64,000 nt of DNA from Bryopsis sp. KO-2023 (Eukaryota > Chlorophyta > Ulvophyceae > Bryopsidales > Bryopsidaceae). Positions 54,480 to 64,000 of this stretch are shown here, in pieces. A program made the translations under genes and the position numbers. The DNA is taken from the NCBI GenBank assembly GCA_030272585.1, contig BSYQ01000009.1, positions 186,001 to 250,000 of the forward strand, written 5' to 3'. The notes beneath the pieces were generated by a model, which saw only the letters and a list, made by a program, of their open reading frames with translations, had not been told where the DNA came from and searched no databases. Each line of letters opens with the position of its first letter. The stretch's first letter is position 1.

Positions 54480-55440
54480 CCTCAGGGTTTCCTTACTCTC
54501 CTACGTCCTCCCTGGACTTCCGTTCCCGCGAAAACTTGGGGCTGAGCAACTTTCTTGAGGGATGCTGATCTTAGCTTCCCCGCTCAGTTGTCCTACATGG
54601 GTGTATGCTTCACATGGCACTCCACTCATGCACCATCTCCTCAGATGTGGCTACACATGGCTCTGCATCTGCAGAAAATATCTACTGCAAGTTTTGTTTA
54701 CCCTTGTGAGGTGTGGCTACTCCACCCTCAGGCCTTCCTCTTCTTCATTTCAAAACCCTTGGACCAATTCCTTCCACAAAACATCAATTGCACGCCGCAC
54801 ACAATCTGCCTGGCATGTATTCTCATTTCAGCCGCACGCCGCACACGGCCTGCCTGGCATGTACACTTCACTCCCAATAAACAACTAACTACCATGTGGC
54901 TGTAAAGGTATAAATCTGCCACATACTTCCAATCTTTTTTTTTTTAATCTACTGCAATCAACCTAAAAATAAGTTGAGTACACCTCTGTCTCACAACCTG
55001 GATCCTCAGCACTCTCACAATACTACTGAGTAAGAAATCAGCCCGTACGAAAGTCTGCCACTTCTCCTTTCCAGACTTTTAATGTACAGTCATCTCAAAC
55101 ACACTGTAGCATCCTACTGACCACAGGTTAGAAACCTCTACCAATATTACTGCACCAGAAATCAGCAACTTCTCAGCCAAATAAAAATGAAAAGGACAAA
55201 ATCAAACCAAACTACCATAGAAATTCTTCTTTTGTTCAGCCATTTGTCCCCTGAACTGATGTACTTTTTCTATGCCTCAAGAGCACCACTAGTGATCAAT
55301 TACTCTCCAGAAATTTCTGATAAACTGAACAAACTTCCAGAATGGGCTATAACCTGAAAAACTCATCTCTCAGTCACCATAAAGATAAGAAACCAAGAGT
55401 GTTTTAGAGAAATCCCCATTTCTGTAAAAACCAAGATTCC

Positions 55441-55858
55441 TGATAGTGAAGCTTGTGGGTGACGCAATAGTGGTCGGCTGTGTTGGTTGGATTCGTGATA
55501 ACTTGCTGGCTAACGCAAGTATACTTGTGGGGTTTGTTGGTTTAGACAACTCTCTAGCTAGCGCGGTTGTGAACGCTACTAGAGCACTTGGGTTGGGAAG
55601 TGATTGCGTCAGGCAAACACTTAACACACACACACAAACACACACACAAGCGGGAACACACCAATCCCACGAATCCCGAGTTCTTACAAAATAAAGTGAA
55701 CGTCAAAACAACGAGTGGGCCTCTTAAGTACCCCTAAGTGTAGTACGCTGACGCATGCCCCAAACTCTGGGTCTAATCTGTCTTACTCGTGAACCCACAT
55801 GCGTCAGCCACCCTCGGCTCTATCCCAAACTACCTCGTATAGCGCTAAAAGACTAACA
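55441..55858 (-). repeat. 3' LTR of minus-strand chromovirus (element 2)
   Basis: In element orientation it starts TGTTAGTC at 55858 and ends CACTATCA at 55441, giving a mismatched terminal inverted repeat of about 8 bp and a length of 418 bp. A G-rich tract (GCGGGGGGGGCG) lies directly upstream in element orientation (55861-55872). The 5' LTR is beyond the window. Flank bases at 55436-55440 are ATTCC; the matching duplication cannot be checked here. Confidence 0.7.
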
Positions 55859-56053
55859 TACGCCCCCCCCGCAAAAAGTGGGCGCCCACGCACACCAAAA
55901 CACAAAGAAAAACAAAAACACAAAAACACAAACACAAAACTCACCCACTCCCATACCCACACCCAACTGTCTTGGACCTGTCTCTTGCTCTGACGTCTCT
56001 GACAGCTGCTGCACGCACACACTTGGTCGACGATAACTCCTTTTCCCTCCTCC

Positions 56054-57868
56054 TTAACGCTGTTCCTGCGCTTGCGCTTGCTGGATAGCATGCTGCTCCT
56101 GCGCATGCGCTTGCTGCACTGCACGATACCGGACACAGGGATCAAATGCGGCAGCCACCCTCTTGGACTTTAGGAATGGCAGATCCCTTGTGATGCCGGA
56201 CACCTTGAGCTGCCGCTTCACACACATGTTGCAGTGTGGCAACTTCTCGTGCTCAGCCGGGAACGGAGGGACTTCTTCGAACGTCGAGCGTGTCAGCTTC
56301 AACATATGGGCAGGTAGAGAGAATGGGGAGACGGTGGCGATGGACTTGTTGTCCACTTCCGCGACTTTTTGGACCGCCGTGACGATGCGCCCCAGCATCG
56401 AGTATGCCAACCAATGAGCATCACACACGAGGTGATACCCACAAGGAAGGACGGAATACTTCTTCTGCGTCAGCCGCTGAGCACTTGCTTGCATTGGGCT
56501 TCTCCCGCACCAAATGCACATGGGCAACTCGTGAAAGTGCCGGTTGCCGCGGTAATTTTGCAAGGCTCGGTCCCTGGGGTTAGTATATTGGACCTTCGGC
56601 CATTTCTCTGACGCAGTGATGGGGTTGCAAGCCTCCTCGATATCCTCCCGTGACAGGTTCACTTCGCTGGGTGCAGCATCCACTTTGTCCTGAGCAGCCG
56701 CCCTTAGTCTTCTGAGCTTAACCTTTTCTCGGAAAGCCCGAAGTGCTGCTTCTGTTGGAGCTAACTCCAACGGTGGATGAACCGCACGCTGAACCTCTGT
56801 CACCTGGCTTGGCCCTTCATCATTCCTTATTTCCCCGTCCTCCAGTTCAGAACTAGGACCTTCGAGCCTAGGAGGTGGACTGCCGAAGTCAATTTCTTCG
56901 TTAAACTCCAAGTCCAAAAGCTCCTCCTCTCTCATGTCGAATAAGTCCTCCCCCGGTGCTATTGCGGTAGCCTCATCTCCGGGAGTCTGAACTGTTGGCG
57001 CTGGTTGTGAGGGTGCTGGAGTCTTTAATGCGGCAGCCTTTAACTTGAGTAACAAGTTGGCTCTTGCTGCATCTCCAGGCATACGATCCCTCGGTGGCTC
57101 ACCACCTTCATCGTCACCGTCCTCTCGCCTTCTCTTTCCGTGTGGATCTTCATCCCTACACGGCGAGCTTGGGCGTTTGTTTTTCCCTTTTCCTTTGCCC
57201 TTGCTTGAGCCTCCCGCATCATCGTCCTTGGACGGTTCCAGATCAAGTGTTGCGTTTGACAACAGAACTTGGACTTGGCGATCCAGTTCTTCGCGTACCC
57301 GTGGTGCTGGTACCGCCGGGTTCAAACGCAGCATCTTGTCCGTTGTTTCGCTCTGCACTTGAAGTTTTTCAGAGCCGTCTCTGAGGGACTCTCCCAGCAA
57401 ATCGATCTGCAGCTCTTGTTCTGCCAATTCCTTCTTAAGGTTGTTGGCTGCTGCACTCCACGCGGTTGCTACAGCTCGCTGCAGCGTTTCCTCTACCGCG
57501 GTAAATCGATCCACCATTCCCCCGAGAGCTTGTTTACGGAGGTCATTCTCACGATGGTTAGCCATCATGTGAGATTGGAACCTTTGCTTTTTCAGCTTCA
57601 TGGCTTCCAATTTTTCTTCCAAGACCTTGGTCTTGTCCTCCGCTTCTTTCTTTTCCGCCTCCGCCTTTTCCTTGGCTTTCTCCGCTGCCTCCTTCGCAGC
57701 CTCAGCTGCTTTCGTCCGGTCACTCAACTCTGAGAGCTGCCGGGTTAAGGCCTCATTGTTCTGCAGCACTTCTTCTGCGGTCGACGTAAAGTGCTGCAGC
57801 TCTTCTTCTTTTTGAGCTACCTCCGCTTCCAAGCTCGCAATAATTGCGGCGGGTGTATCGGCAGCCAT
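56054..57868 (-). CDS. Extra ORF3 of chromovirus element 2, coiled coil plus Cys/His cluster
   Basis: This 604-aa frame lies between pol and the 3' LTR, in the same orientation, so it belongs to the element by position. Residues 8-110 are a strong coiled coil (Glu/Lys/Ala heptads). Residues 215-255 are basic and carry likely nuclear signals (KGKGKGKNKR, GKRRRED). Residues 300-350 are acidic. A conserved-looking C-terminal part has a Cys/His cluster: C451-x2-C454, C476, H479, C482, H485, then C546-x2-C549 and C578, compatible with zinc binding. The tail repeats QAQAQEQ. It has no similarity that I recognise to envelope, Gag or Pol proteins. Extra ORFs at this place are known in some plant gypsy groups (for example Tat/Ogre and Athila), but their sequences differ as far as I can tell. 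The role is unknown. Confidence 0.75.
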   Translation of the reverse strand: MAADTPAAIIASLEAEVAQKEEELQHFTSTAEEVLQNNEALTRQLSELSDRTKAAEAAKEAAEKAKEKAEAEKKEAEDKTKVLEEKLEAMKLKKQRFQSHMMANHRENDLRKQALGGMVDRFTAVEETLQRAVATAWSAAANNLKKELAEQELQIDLLGESLRDGSEKLQVQSETTDKMLRLNPAVPAPRVREELDRQVQVLLSNATLDLEPSKDDDAGGSSKGKGKGKNKRPSSPCRDEDPHGKRRREDGDDEGGEPPRDRMPGDAARANLLLKLKAAALKTPAPSQPAPTVQTPGDEATAIAPGEDLFDMREEELLDLEFNEEIDFGSPPPRLEGPSSELEDGEIRNDEGPSQVTEVQRAVHPPLELAPTEAALRAFREKVKLRRLRAAAQDKVDAAPSEVNLSREDIEEACNPITASEKWPKVQYTNPRDRALQNYRGNRHFHELPMCIWCGRSPMQASAQRLTQKKYSVLPCGYHLVCDAHWLAYSMLGRIVTAVQKVAEVDNKSIATVSPFSLPAHMLKLTRSTFEEVPPFPAEHEKLPHCNMCVKRQLKVSGITRDLPFLKSKRVAAAFDPCVRYRAVQQAHAQEQHAIQQAQAQEQR

Positions 57869-58316
57869 TATGTTTGTCGGAAAGAAAGAAATAACAACGG
57901 TTTGTGCGTCTTTAGACTTTTTTTACTCAGGAGCTCGCTCCGTTTACACAAACACTAGGGCAAAATGGTTCGAGGGCTGCGCTTATAAGGCTGGGTGACT
58001 CGTACACTTTCCTCGTTGGGTTATTGGGGTGAGACACCAACGTTTTGCTCGGTTGGAGTCTCGTCAAGACCACCTCAACACGTCACTTGATAGGGGTTTT
58101 CTCGGAACAACCACACTATCTCGAATGTGACATCGTTTGCCCGGTTTCTAAAGTACTACTGAAGCTACACTTACTGCGCCAGCCAAATAACTTAGGCACC
58201 TAACGCATTAAAGTTAAAGAGTTGGTTTGGAAGTCGACAGAGTTTTTCTAAGGTATCCTTTTTCGCGCCCCCTTGCGATAAGGAGTTCCACCTTAGCCAT
58301 CAAACACTCTGCTTCC
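57869..58316 (-). other. Spacer between pol and ORF3 of element 2
   Basis: The 448 bp contain no ORF. They may hold a promoter or splice acceptor for ORF3, since ORF3 has no evident way to be translated from the gag-pol frame. No motif was identified with confidence. Confidence 0.4.
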
Positions 58317-61300
58317 CTATTCTCTTCCTTTCTGCAACTCTTTTCTTTCTTTCTCTTTAAATGCGCGAAGTATATCTGGTGCGTTAACCAGATTAGCTTC
58401 AGGTTCCCAAGTAGCGTCAAGTAGATCGTATCCTTTCCACAGCACTAGGTATTCACGATTGCGTTTACCTCTAGCCCTTAGGATATTTTCGACCTCATAC
58501 TCTACTTCGCTACCAATCAACTCTCCTTCTGGAGGTTGTATCTGCCTGCTGTTATCACTCGAGGCGTGATAACGCTTGAACTTAGAAACATGAAACACTG
58601 GGTGAATGAGCCATGTTTCCGGAAGTTGAACTCTGTAAGCCACCTTTGATATTTTCTCCACAATTTCAAAGGGACCCACAAATCGACGGCGCAGTTTTGG
58701 ACTCACTTTGTTCAAAGCAGCCAACGGAATAAAACGGCTTTTTATCAGGACTTTATCCCCTTTCTCAAAAGCAATATCTTTCCTCTTCTTGTTTGCACTC
58801 ACACACATTCTGTGTTGCGCTCTAGAGTAATATGCTTTTGCGGTATCTAAGTCCTGTGCCATCCGTGCTACCATTGTCTTAACTGCTTCCACTTGAAATT
58901 GCGTTGCCGTCCCACCAATGTTTGGTGTTTCTGGATGGTATCCATACATCAAGTATGCAGGTGCGAACCCTGTACTCGCATTCACTGCATTGTTTGCTGC
59001 AAACTCTGCTGTAGGTAAATACTCAACCCACTTATGGGGATACCTCTCAGCATATGGCCTTAGAAAATTTTCCAGAGTACGTATGGTAACCTCACTCTGC
59101 CCATCCGTCTGAGGGTGGTAAGCTGTACTCATACGAATCTCTGTACCCAGAGCTTTAAAAAGCGTCTGCCAGAACTTGCTGGTAAAGCGAGGGTCTCTAT
59201 CAGACACAATCACTTTAGGTAGGCCATGGTTGCGGTAAACATGTTCGATAAAAAGTTGGGCGTATCCTGCAGCGGTAATCTCTTTAGTACATGGGGCGAA
59301 ATGCACAAACTTGGTAAGTCTATCGACAAAGACAGCTACAGCACTAAACCCATTGGATGCTGGTAGATCTGTCACCAAGTCAGTGGTAATCTGCTCCCAC
59401 TTCCGCTCAGGTATTGGCAGGGGTTGAAGTAAGCCCATAGGCTTCTGTGTGTCAGCCTTTATTTGTTGGCACACAGGGCATTCGCGCACAAATGCCTTCA
59501 ACTCATTCATCCACCCCTTCCACCAATATCGCCGCGCTAGGATTTCTCCTGTTCGCGCTGGTCCTGTATGGCCTGCTGAAGGTGCCTCATGGCACTCCTT
59601 CATAATCTTATTGCGCTGGCCTTTAGGAACCACCACTTTCTCGACTAATCCTCTCTTTGGGACCGTCCAGAGTATTCCCTCTCTGAGGAAATATCCCTCA
59701 ACTTCCTCGCCACTCTCAAGCTTCCGCAATATCTTCACCAAGGAGTTATCAGCTTGGAGGGCTTGTTTCCACTCGTCTTGGCTTGCTTGATGCACTTGCC
59801 AAGTGGAAATGTTCATCGCAGTTTCCACGGGCTTAGGAACACTGCGGGAGAGAGCATCTGCTAACACATTAGCCTTGCCTTTGATATAGGAGATCTTGGG
59901 GTTGATCGAAGTCAGGTACCCCGCCTCAAGCCATCTTGCTTGGGTTCTAGAAAGGTTCCTCTGCGACAGAATATGCGTCAGAGGTTGGTGGTCAGTGAAC
60001 ACTGTTACTCCACCCGCACAACCTTCTAGATAATGTCTCCACTGCACCATCGCATAACATATTGCACACAACTCTTTGTCGTATGGTGCATAGTTAAGCT
60101 CGGCAGGCTTGAAACTACGTGAGAGGTAAGCTATTGGCTGTAGTCCCTCTCCGTGATCCTGTGTTAACACGGCACCGATGGCCTCATTCGACGCATCAGT
60201 GATCACAGTGTAAGGCAGTGACGCATCTGGAAAAATAAGGACGGGAGCTTGACTTAAACGCTTTTTCAGTTCATTGAATGCGCCACGCTCAACCTGTCCC
60301 CATCTCCAGGGATGGTCTTTTTTCACTAAGTCATGGAGTGGTCCAGCAACATGTGCAAACTGGGGAATGAATTTCCTGTAGTATGAAACCATTCCAAGGA
60401 AGCTACGTACATCACTAACACTCTGTAGTTCCTTCCACTCCTTCACTGCCTTCACTTTTTGTTCCTGTGGTTTTAACCCACTTCCGCTAATGCGGTAGCC
60501 AAGATAGTCTACTGTTGCGACAGCCAGCTCACTTTTACTTGCCTTAGCAAAAAGCTGATATTCTGCTAGTCGCGACAGGACTTTCTCTAAGTGTTCGGCA
60601 TGCTGTTCCATGTTTTCAGAGAAGATGAGTATGTCATCGATAAAGACAACAACAAAATCATCTAAAAACTCTGCGAGTAGGTCTTGCACTAGAGTTTGGA
60701 ATTGCGCTGGGCAATTGGTTAGCCCAAAAGGCGCTACCAAAAACTCAAAGTGACCGTATCTCGTGCGGAACGCTGTTTTATCTGTATCAGATGGCCTTAC
60801 TGGAAATTGCCAATAGCCTGATCGCAGATCTAACTTTGAGAACACTTTGGCTTTGAACACTCTATCCATCAATTCTTCTGGCAGGGGTAAAGGATATCGG
60901 TTTTTCACCGTCACCTTATTGATCCACCTGTAATCCACACACATCCTTAAGCCTCCATCCTTTTTCGGTACAAACAGGATTGGCGCGCCCCAAGGGGACT
61001 CGGATGGTTTGATTTTCTTCTGTTCCAGAAGGTAGTCCACTTGTGCTTTCACTTCATCCAGCTCTGCTGGTGAAAGCTTGTATATTGGACGATGGATAGG
61101 TGTTGGATCCTCCAGGTCTATCTTAAACTCATGACCTTTTCTCTTCGGAGGGATCCCTGGGGGTAAATCCCGAGGGAACACACCACGGTGTGTTTCTACC
61201 ACCTTTTTAATTTCGGCAGGGGTGTCTGAACGAATAAGTTTGCCAATCTCATCCTCAGTGTTGAATGGCTGTGTTCGCTCTATTGCGTCAGGCAATTCAT

Positions 61301-62327
61301 GTTGGCCTAAAGCTTTCTCTTCAGATTCTTGCACTACAACCATGAATGCTGTCTCTGTTTTGAGATGACGCATCATTCGTTTAGCTGAACACTCAGTCAC
61401 TGGCACTTCTTGCAGTATCGATTGTACTTTTCGTTCAGGTTCAATACTCTCTTGGGTTGGATGACGCAACGGGAGATGAAACACTTGGCTGTTTTTGCAA
61501 ACTGAAATCTCATTTTGCTGAAAGTCTATGCGGGGGTTTTCTTTCTGCAACCAAGGCATGCCCAATATTAGGTCATAACCAAGGTCTGGGAACAAATCCG
61601 CTTTCATTTTGCACTTTAGCCCTCCTATCTTTACTCGGAGGTTGTTACAGCTGCCAGCCAGTTCTTTAATATCTCCGTTTGCCAACATTGCTCTCTTTGA
61701 GCTTGGTGTAATCGACAACCCGAGATCACGCGCTACCTTATCATTGATATAGTTTGCGGTACTTCCACAATCAATGAATGCATAAAGGTCCGTGGTCTTG
61801 ATCCGTGCTTTTACTTCGTACCCTCTCACAGGCACTTCTTGAATTTTTAACAGAGGGCATGTGTCACCCTTGGTTGACGAAGTTGATCGAACTTCTGACA
61901 CATTAACTCGCTCTGTGGTAGACCGCTGGGTTGTTTCTGACCCACTATCGTCTACGTCTGCAGGCAGGGACTCCTGTAGACTACTCTGCGACTCCAATGA
62001 GCCCACAGATTCACTAACAGAGGGAAGAGATGCAGATGACGCATGAGGCGCGTCCATCTCATCCGGTGTGCTTTCCTTCTGTTCATTTTTCCAATCGCAG
62101 TTGTCATGTGCCGATTGGGTAGATGTGGAGAGTGTCTCTGTTCTCTCTTCACGCGGTGTACTAGTCCGCTCCTCAGGTTTTCCGCTGTGAGTACTTTTAA
62201 CCTTTTTCGAGGCACCTACTTTTGATCTATGCTTCCTACGCCGCCTACGAACTCTGTTTCGCTTACGACGTTTGCGTCGGCCAGGCTCAGACGAAGCAGT
62301 TTCCTGCCTGGCGGTCAGTTTAACATT
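58317..62327 (-). CDS. pol: Pol of chromovirus element 2: protease, RT, RNase H, integrase, chromodomain
   Basis: The frame is open from the -1 frameshift site to the stop at 58317 (1336 codons); residue numbers below count from the internal ATG at 62057. The protease has FIDCGSTANYI (D96-C-G, where D-S/T-G is usual). The reverse transcriptase has VFIDDILIF (D474, D475). RNase H includes VITDASNEAIGAV (D621) and FTDHQPL (D689). Integrase has an HHCC zinc site (H823, H830, C860, C863) and the DDE triad D893, D953, E989 with the D-35-E spacing. The C-terminus (about 1185-1225) is a chromodomain with EYEVENILRARGKRNREYLV and LWKGYDLLDATWEPE, which targets integration to heterochromatin marks in chromoviruses. 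A very basic linker precedes the protease. All domains are intact, so the copy could be recent. Confidence 0.95.
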   Translation of the reverse strand, partial: NVKLTARQETASSEPGRRKRRKRNRVRRRRRKHRSKVGASKKVKSTHSGKPEERTSTPREERTETLSTSTQSAHDNCDWKNEQKESTPDEMDAPHASSASLPSVSESVGSLESQSSLQESLPADVDDSGSETTQRSTTERVNVSEVRSTSSTKGDTCPLLKIQEVPVRGYEVKARIKTTDLYAFIDCGSTANYINDKVARDLGLSITPSSKRAMLANGDIKELAGSCNNLRVKIGGLKCKMKADLFPDLGYDLILGMPWLQKENPRIDFQQNEISVCKNSQVFHLPLRHPTQESIEPERKVQSILQEVPVTECSAKRMMRHLKTETAFMVVVQESEEKALGQHELPDAIERTQPFNTEDEIGKLIRSDTPAEIKKVVETHRGVFPRDLPPGIPPKRKGHEFKIDLEDPTPIHRPIYKLSPAELDEVKAQVDYLLEQKKIKPSESPWGAPILFVPKKDGGLRMCVDYRWINKVTVKNRYPLPLPEELMDRVFKAKVFSKLDLRSGYWQFPVRPSDTDKTAFRTRYGHFEFLVAPFGLTNCPAQFQTLVQDLLAEFLDDFVVVFIDDILIFSENMEQHAEHLEKVLSRLAEYQLFAKASKSELAVATVDYLGYRISGSGLKPQEQKVKAVKEWKELQSVSDVRSFLGMVSYYRKFIPQFAHVAGPLHDLVKKDHPWRWGQVERGAFNELKKRLSQAPVLIFPDASLPYTVITDASNEAIGAVLTQDHGEGLQPIAYLSRSFKPAELNYAPYDKELCAICYAMVQWRHYLEGCAGGVTVFTDHQPLTHILSQRNLSRTQARWLEAGYLTSINPKISYIKGKANVLADALSRSVPKPVETAMNISTWQVHQASQDEWKQALQADNSLVKILRKLESGEEVEGYFLREGILWTVPKRGLVEKVVVPKGQRNKIMKECHEAPSAGHTGPARTGEILARRYWWKGWMNELKAFVRECPVCQQIKADTQKPMGLLQPLPIPERKWEQITTDLVTDLPASNGFSAVAVFVDRLTKFVHFAPCTKEITAAGYAQLFIEHVYRNHGLPKVIVSDRDPRFTSKFWQTLFKALGTEIRMSTAYHPQTDGQSEVTIRTLENFLRPYAERYPHKWVEYLPTAEFAANNAVNASTGFAPAYLMYGYHPETPNIGGTATQFQVEAVKTMVARMAQDLDTAKAYYSRAQHRMCVSANKKRKDIAFEKGDKVLIKSRFIPLAALNKVSPKLRRRFVGPFEIVEKISKVAYRVQLPETWLIHPVFHVSKFKRYHASSDNSRQIQPPEGELIGSEVEYEVENILRARGKRNREYLVLWKGYDLLDATWEPEANLVNAPDILRAFKEKERKELQKGRE

Positions 62328-64000
62328 TTTTTTACATCGGGGAGGTTTTTCACCTCCTCCAATCTAGGACATTGCCTCACAGGGTGACCCTTCTTTCCAC
62401 AAAGATAACAATTATATCCCCCTCCCCCCTGGGGGTTCTGTCTTCCCTGATTGGCTTGTCCTCTTCCACGGTTACCACCACCGCGTCCACGTCCACCACC
62501 ACCACCACGTCCTCCTCCTCGTCCTTGTTGCTGTTGCTGCTGCTGTTGCACTCCTGCGGCAGCTTGTGGTGGTGCTTGGGCTGGTGGTGTAGGGTTCTGC
62601 TGCTGCTGACCCTGATTCTGGCCTTTCTTCTTTCTTCCACCACGCCAGACTCCTTTCTTTTTCTGATTGGTTTGCCCTCCTTGGCCTTGTGTTCCAACTC
62701 CAAGGGCTTCCAATCGTTCGGCGGATATGATGGCGGCCTCGACATCGCGAGGTACCGTTGCTGCGACTAACTTCTGAACTTCACTTTTAAGTCCATCCAC
62801 GAAGAGCAAATACTGGTGATCCTCTTCGAGGTCTGGAATCCTCAAGACTAACCGCTGAAACTCTTTAACGAACTGTTTCACGGTTCCAGTCTGCTTGAGT
62901 TTGTGGAGGTCACGCCACGCTTCATCTCGATCACTAGAGAATTCGAAAGCTGTAGCTAAGCCATCCATGAAGTCCATCCAGTCACGGAAGGGTGGTCTTT
63001 CACCTCGGTGAATTTTCAACTCTTGCATCGTTAACCAATCCGAGGCAGCCCCATAAAGGTTAGTGGCCATAATCGATTGCCACTGTGCTTCATGCACTCC
63101 GCAGGTTCTCAAGTACCGCGTCATGAGCACTTGCCATTTACGGGCTTTTGGTTCTCCACTTCCGTTAAATGCGCGAGGCATTTGCAACTTGACGGTGCTA
63201 GGCAACCACTGTCCTTGCCTAGGAGGTCCTGGCCCTGCTGGTCCAGCGCCACCTCCACCTCCACCTCCACCAGGAGGTCCACCGGGAGGTCCACCGCCTC
63301 CACCATCTCCACCGCCGCCACCACCTCCGCCATCAGGCGCACCTGGAATGCGGGAAGGTGGGCGGTTTCGTCTGTCGCGGTAATCATCACCGCCATCATC
63401 ATCTGGGTCGTCATCACCAGGGTCTCCAAAGTTATCTCGCATGCGAGGAACTCGACTGGGTCCACCAGTAGACTCATATGAACCAAGTGCAGCAAAGGGA
63501 TTATTTTCTACCCTTGCTCCCAAAGCACTTAACCCAAGTCCCAATCTTCCAGTACGTGTGGGGATCTGCATGGGTTCTTTTCCTTTCTCTTCTCTGACCT
63601 GTGCCTTAGCACGCTCAAGGTCAATTTGATATAACACTTCTGCTGAGGAGAGAACTCTTGGGTTAGTTCGTGTGGGTCTACGTGATCCATCGGCAGAGTC
63701 GGGTTCTGAGATGCGTACTCCAGGCTGAGCTCTTGTACTTGGAGGTATCAATTGAGGGAATGTGAAATCAGCGTCTGGTGCGCTGTCCACTGCAGTGCAT
63801 GGTGGTGCTTCTGCAGCAACAATTTCACCCTCCTCGACCTGTACTGCTGGAGGAGCCGGTATTGTTGAGGTTCCTGCCCCAACCATTCCTACCGCGAAGC
63901 TCTGGTCCAGTGGCGGCCATGATGCAGCCAACTGCTTTACTGATTTCTTCGGCAGCGGCATCCCAAAGGCTGAGTCCTCAGGCTCAGGAGAAGTTGATTC
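62315..64000 (-). CDS. gag: Gag of chromovirus element 2 (5' end outside window)
   Basis: The frame ends at TGA 62317-62315. An ATG lies at 63961, but the frame stays open to the window edge, so the true start may be further upstream. Numbering from 63961, residues 1-260 are Pro/Gly-rich and acidic with a long poly-Gly/Pro stretch near 215-250. Residues about 255-440 are the Gag/capsid domain (LQMPRAFNGSGEPKARKW, then ATNLYGAASDWL, then LHKLKQTGTVKQFVKEFQRL). A Gln/Gly/Arg-rich linker follows. A CCHC zinc knuckle CYLCGKKGHPVRQC is near the C-terminus. The order capsid then knuckle is normal for Ty3/gypsy Gag. Confidence 0.9.
   Translation of the reverse strand, partial: ESTSPEPEDSAFGMPLPKKSVKQLAASWPPLDQSFAVGMVGAGTSTIPAPPAVQVEEGEIVAAEAPPCTAVDSAPDADFTFPQLIPPSTRAQPGVRISEPDSADGSRRPTRTNPRVLSSAEVLYQIDLERAKAQVREEKGKEPMQIPTRTGRLGLGLSALGARVENNPFAALGSYESTGGPSRVPRMRDNFGDPGDDDPDDDGGDDYRDRRNRPPSRIPGAPDGGGGGGGGDGGGGGPPGGPPGGGGGGGGAGPAGPGPPRQGQWLPSTVKLQMPRAFNGSGEPKARKWQVLMTRYLRTCGVHEAQWQSIMATNLYGAASDWLTMQELKIHRGERPPFRDWMDFMDGLATAFEFSSDRDEAWRDLHKLKQTGTVKQFVKEFQRLVLRIPDLEEDHQYLLFVDGLKSEVQKLVAATVPRDVEAAIISAERLEALGVGTQGQGGQTNQKKKGVWRGGRKKKGQNQGQQQQNPTPPAQAPPQAAAGVQQQQQQQQGRGGGRGGGGGRGRGGGNRGRGQANQGRQNPQGGGGYNCYLCGKKGHPVRQCPRLEEVKNLPDVKKMLN
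62326..62333 (-). promoter_or_regulatory. -1 frameshift site, A8 run (gag-pol, element 2)
   Basis: On the minus strand eight consecutive A residues read A-AAA-AAA in the gag frame, nine bases before the gag stop TGA (62317-62315). Pol is in the -1 frame and open from this point. This is the expected place for programmed -1 frameshifting, though a run of A can also be a sequencing slip. Confidence 0.65.

Larger units (their letters stand above)
51245..55440 (-). mobile_element. Non-coding internal remnant of the minus-strand LTR element
   Basis: About 4.2 kb of AT-rich sequence lie between the LTR at 50729 and the LTR of the chromovirus at 55441. No protease, reverse transcriptase or integrase motif is seen in any frame. 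Short degenerate repeats occur (CTGCAAACTG-type near 52030-52110; GGCTACACATGGCTC-type near 54320-54660; CGCACGCCGCACAC duplicated near 54790-54840). The segment is probably the 3' internal part of a large, mostly non-coding element (LARD-like), later split by the chromovirus. This assignment is inferred from position. Confidence 0.4.

Noticed and set aside
62372..62770. Plus-strand Ser/Thr/Leu-rich ORF
   Set aside because: It is antisense to the Gln/Gly/Arg-rich linker and zinc-knuckle part of gag; composition follows from that repeat.
63063..63383. Plus-strand Pro-rich ORF (poly-P)
   Set aside because: It is the complement of the poly-Gly stretch of chromovirus gag and has no independent support.

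Overview
The window is nuclear DNA of a eukaryote with many short spliceosomal introns (mostly GTAAGT/GTGAGT...CAG). Several genes point to the green lineage, most likely a streptophyte alga or a relative: a two-AP2-repeat transcription factor with the plant-type linker, a NAR2/NRT3-like nitrate-transport partner, and a secreted Cys-rich protein that resembles plant families. The species cannot be named from sequence alone. Gene models below were built by hand; each listed set of exons has GT-AG introns, consistent phase and a total length divisible by three.

Region 1 (about 0.6-38.7 kb) is gene-rich host DNA with 15 genes. Three secreted Cys-rich protein genes lie in tandem on the minus strand (0.6-5.8 kb). 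They are followed by a double-AP2 factor, an ABC1/ADCK1-type atypical kinase, signal peptidase subunit SPCS3, a BTB protein, a NAR2-like membrane protein, a Tls1/C9orf78 splicing factor, a GNAT acetyltransferase, a RluA-type pseudouridine synthase, an HTATIP2-like NAD(P)-binding protein, a Kelch-BTB protein, the complex I assembly factor NDUFAF5, and a protein with a PHRF1/SCAF11-like C-terminal helical domain. Many neighbours are head-to-head with short shared promoters, or tail-to-tail. The functions are housekeeping and unrelated, so no operon-like logic is implied.

Region 2 (39.4-64 kb) is a nest of mobile DNA. A 3.6-kb foldback element (39455-43092, 8-bp target duplication GTGATCAT) carries a smaller element of the same type (39471-39936, duplication GGCTGGAC) and a TRIM-like LTR element (40868-42668), which itself carries a solo LTR (42051-42564). 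A Ty3/gypsy element follows on the plus strand (43389-50728). Its gag is split by a third foldback element (46288-47312, duplication GTTATAAC), and its integrase is cut off by a minus-strand LTR at 50729. The right end holds a better-preserved minus-strand chromovirus (55441 to beyond 64000) with gag, pol including a chromodomain, and an unusual third ORF.

The most notable observation is that the three foldback elements share one architecture: short TIRs beginning CA, 8-bp target duplications, long simple-motif arms, and one or two tRNA-like modules with clear B boxes near the centre. The arm motifs are different in each. The two gypsy elements carry different canonical -1 frameshift heptamers at their gag-pol junctions.
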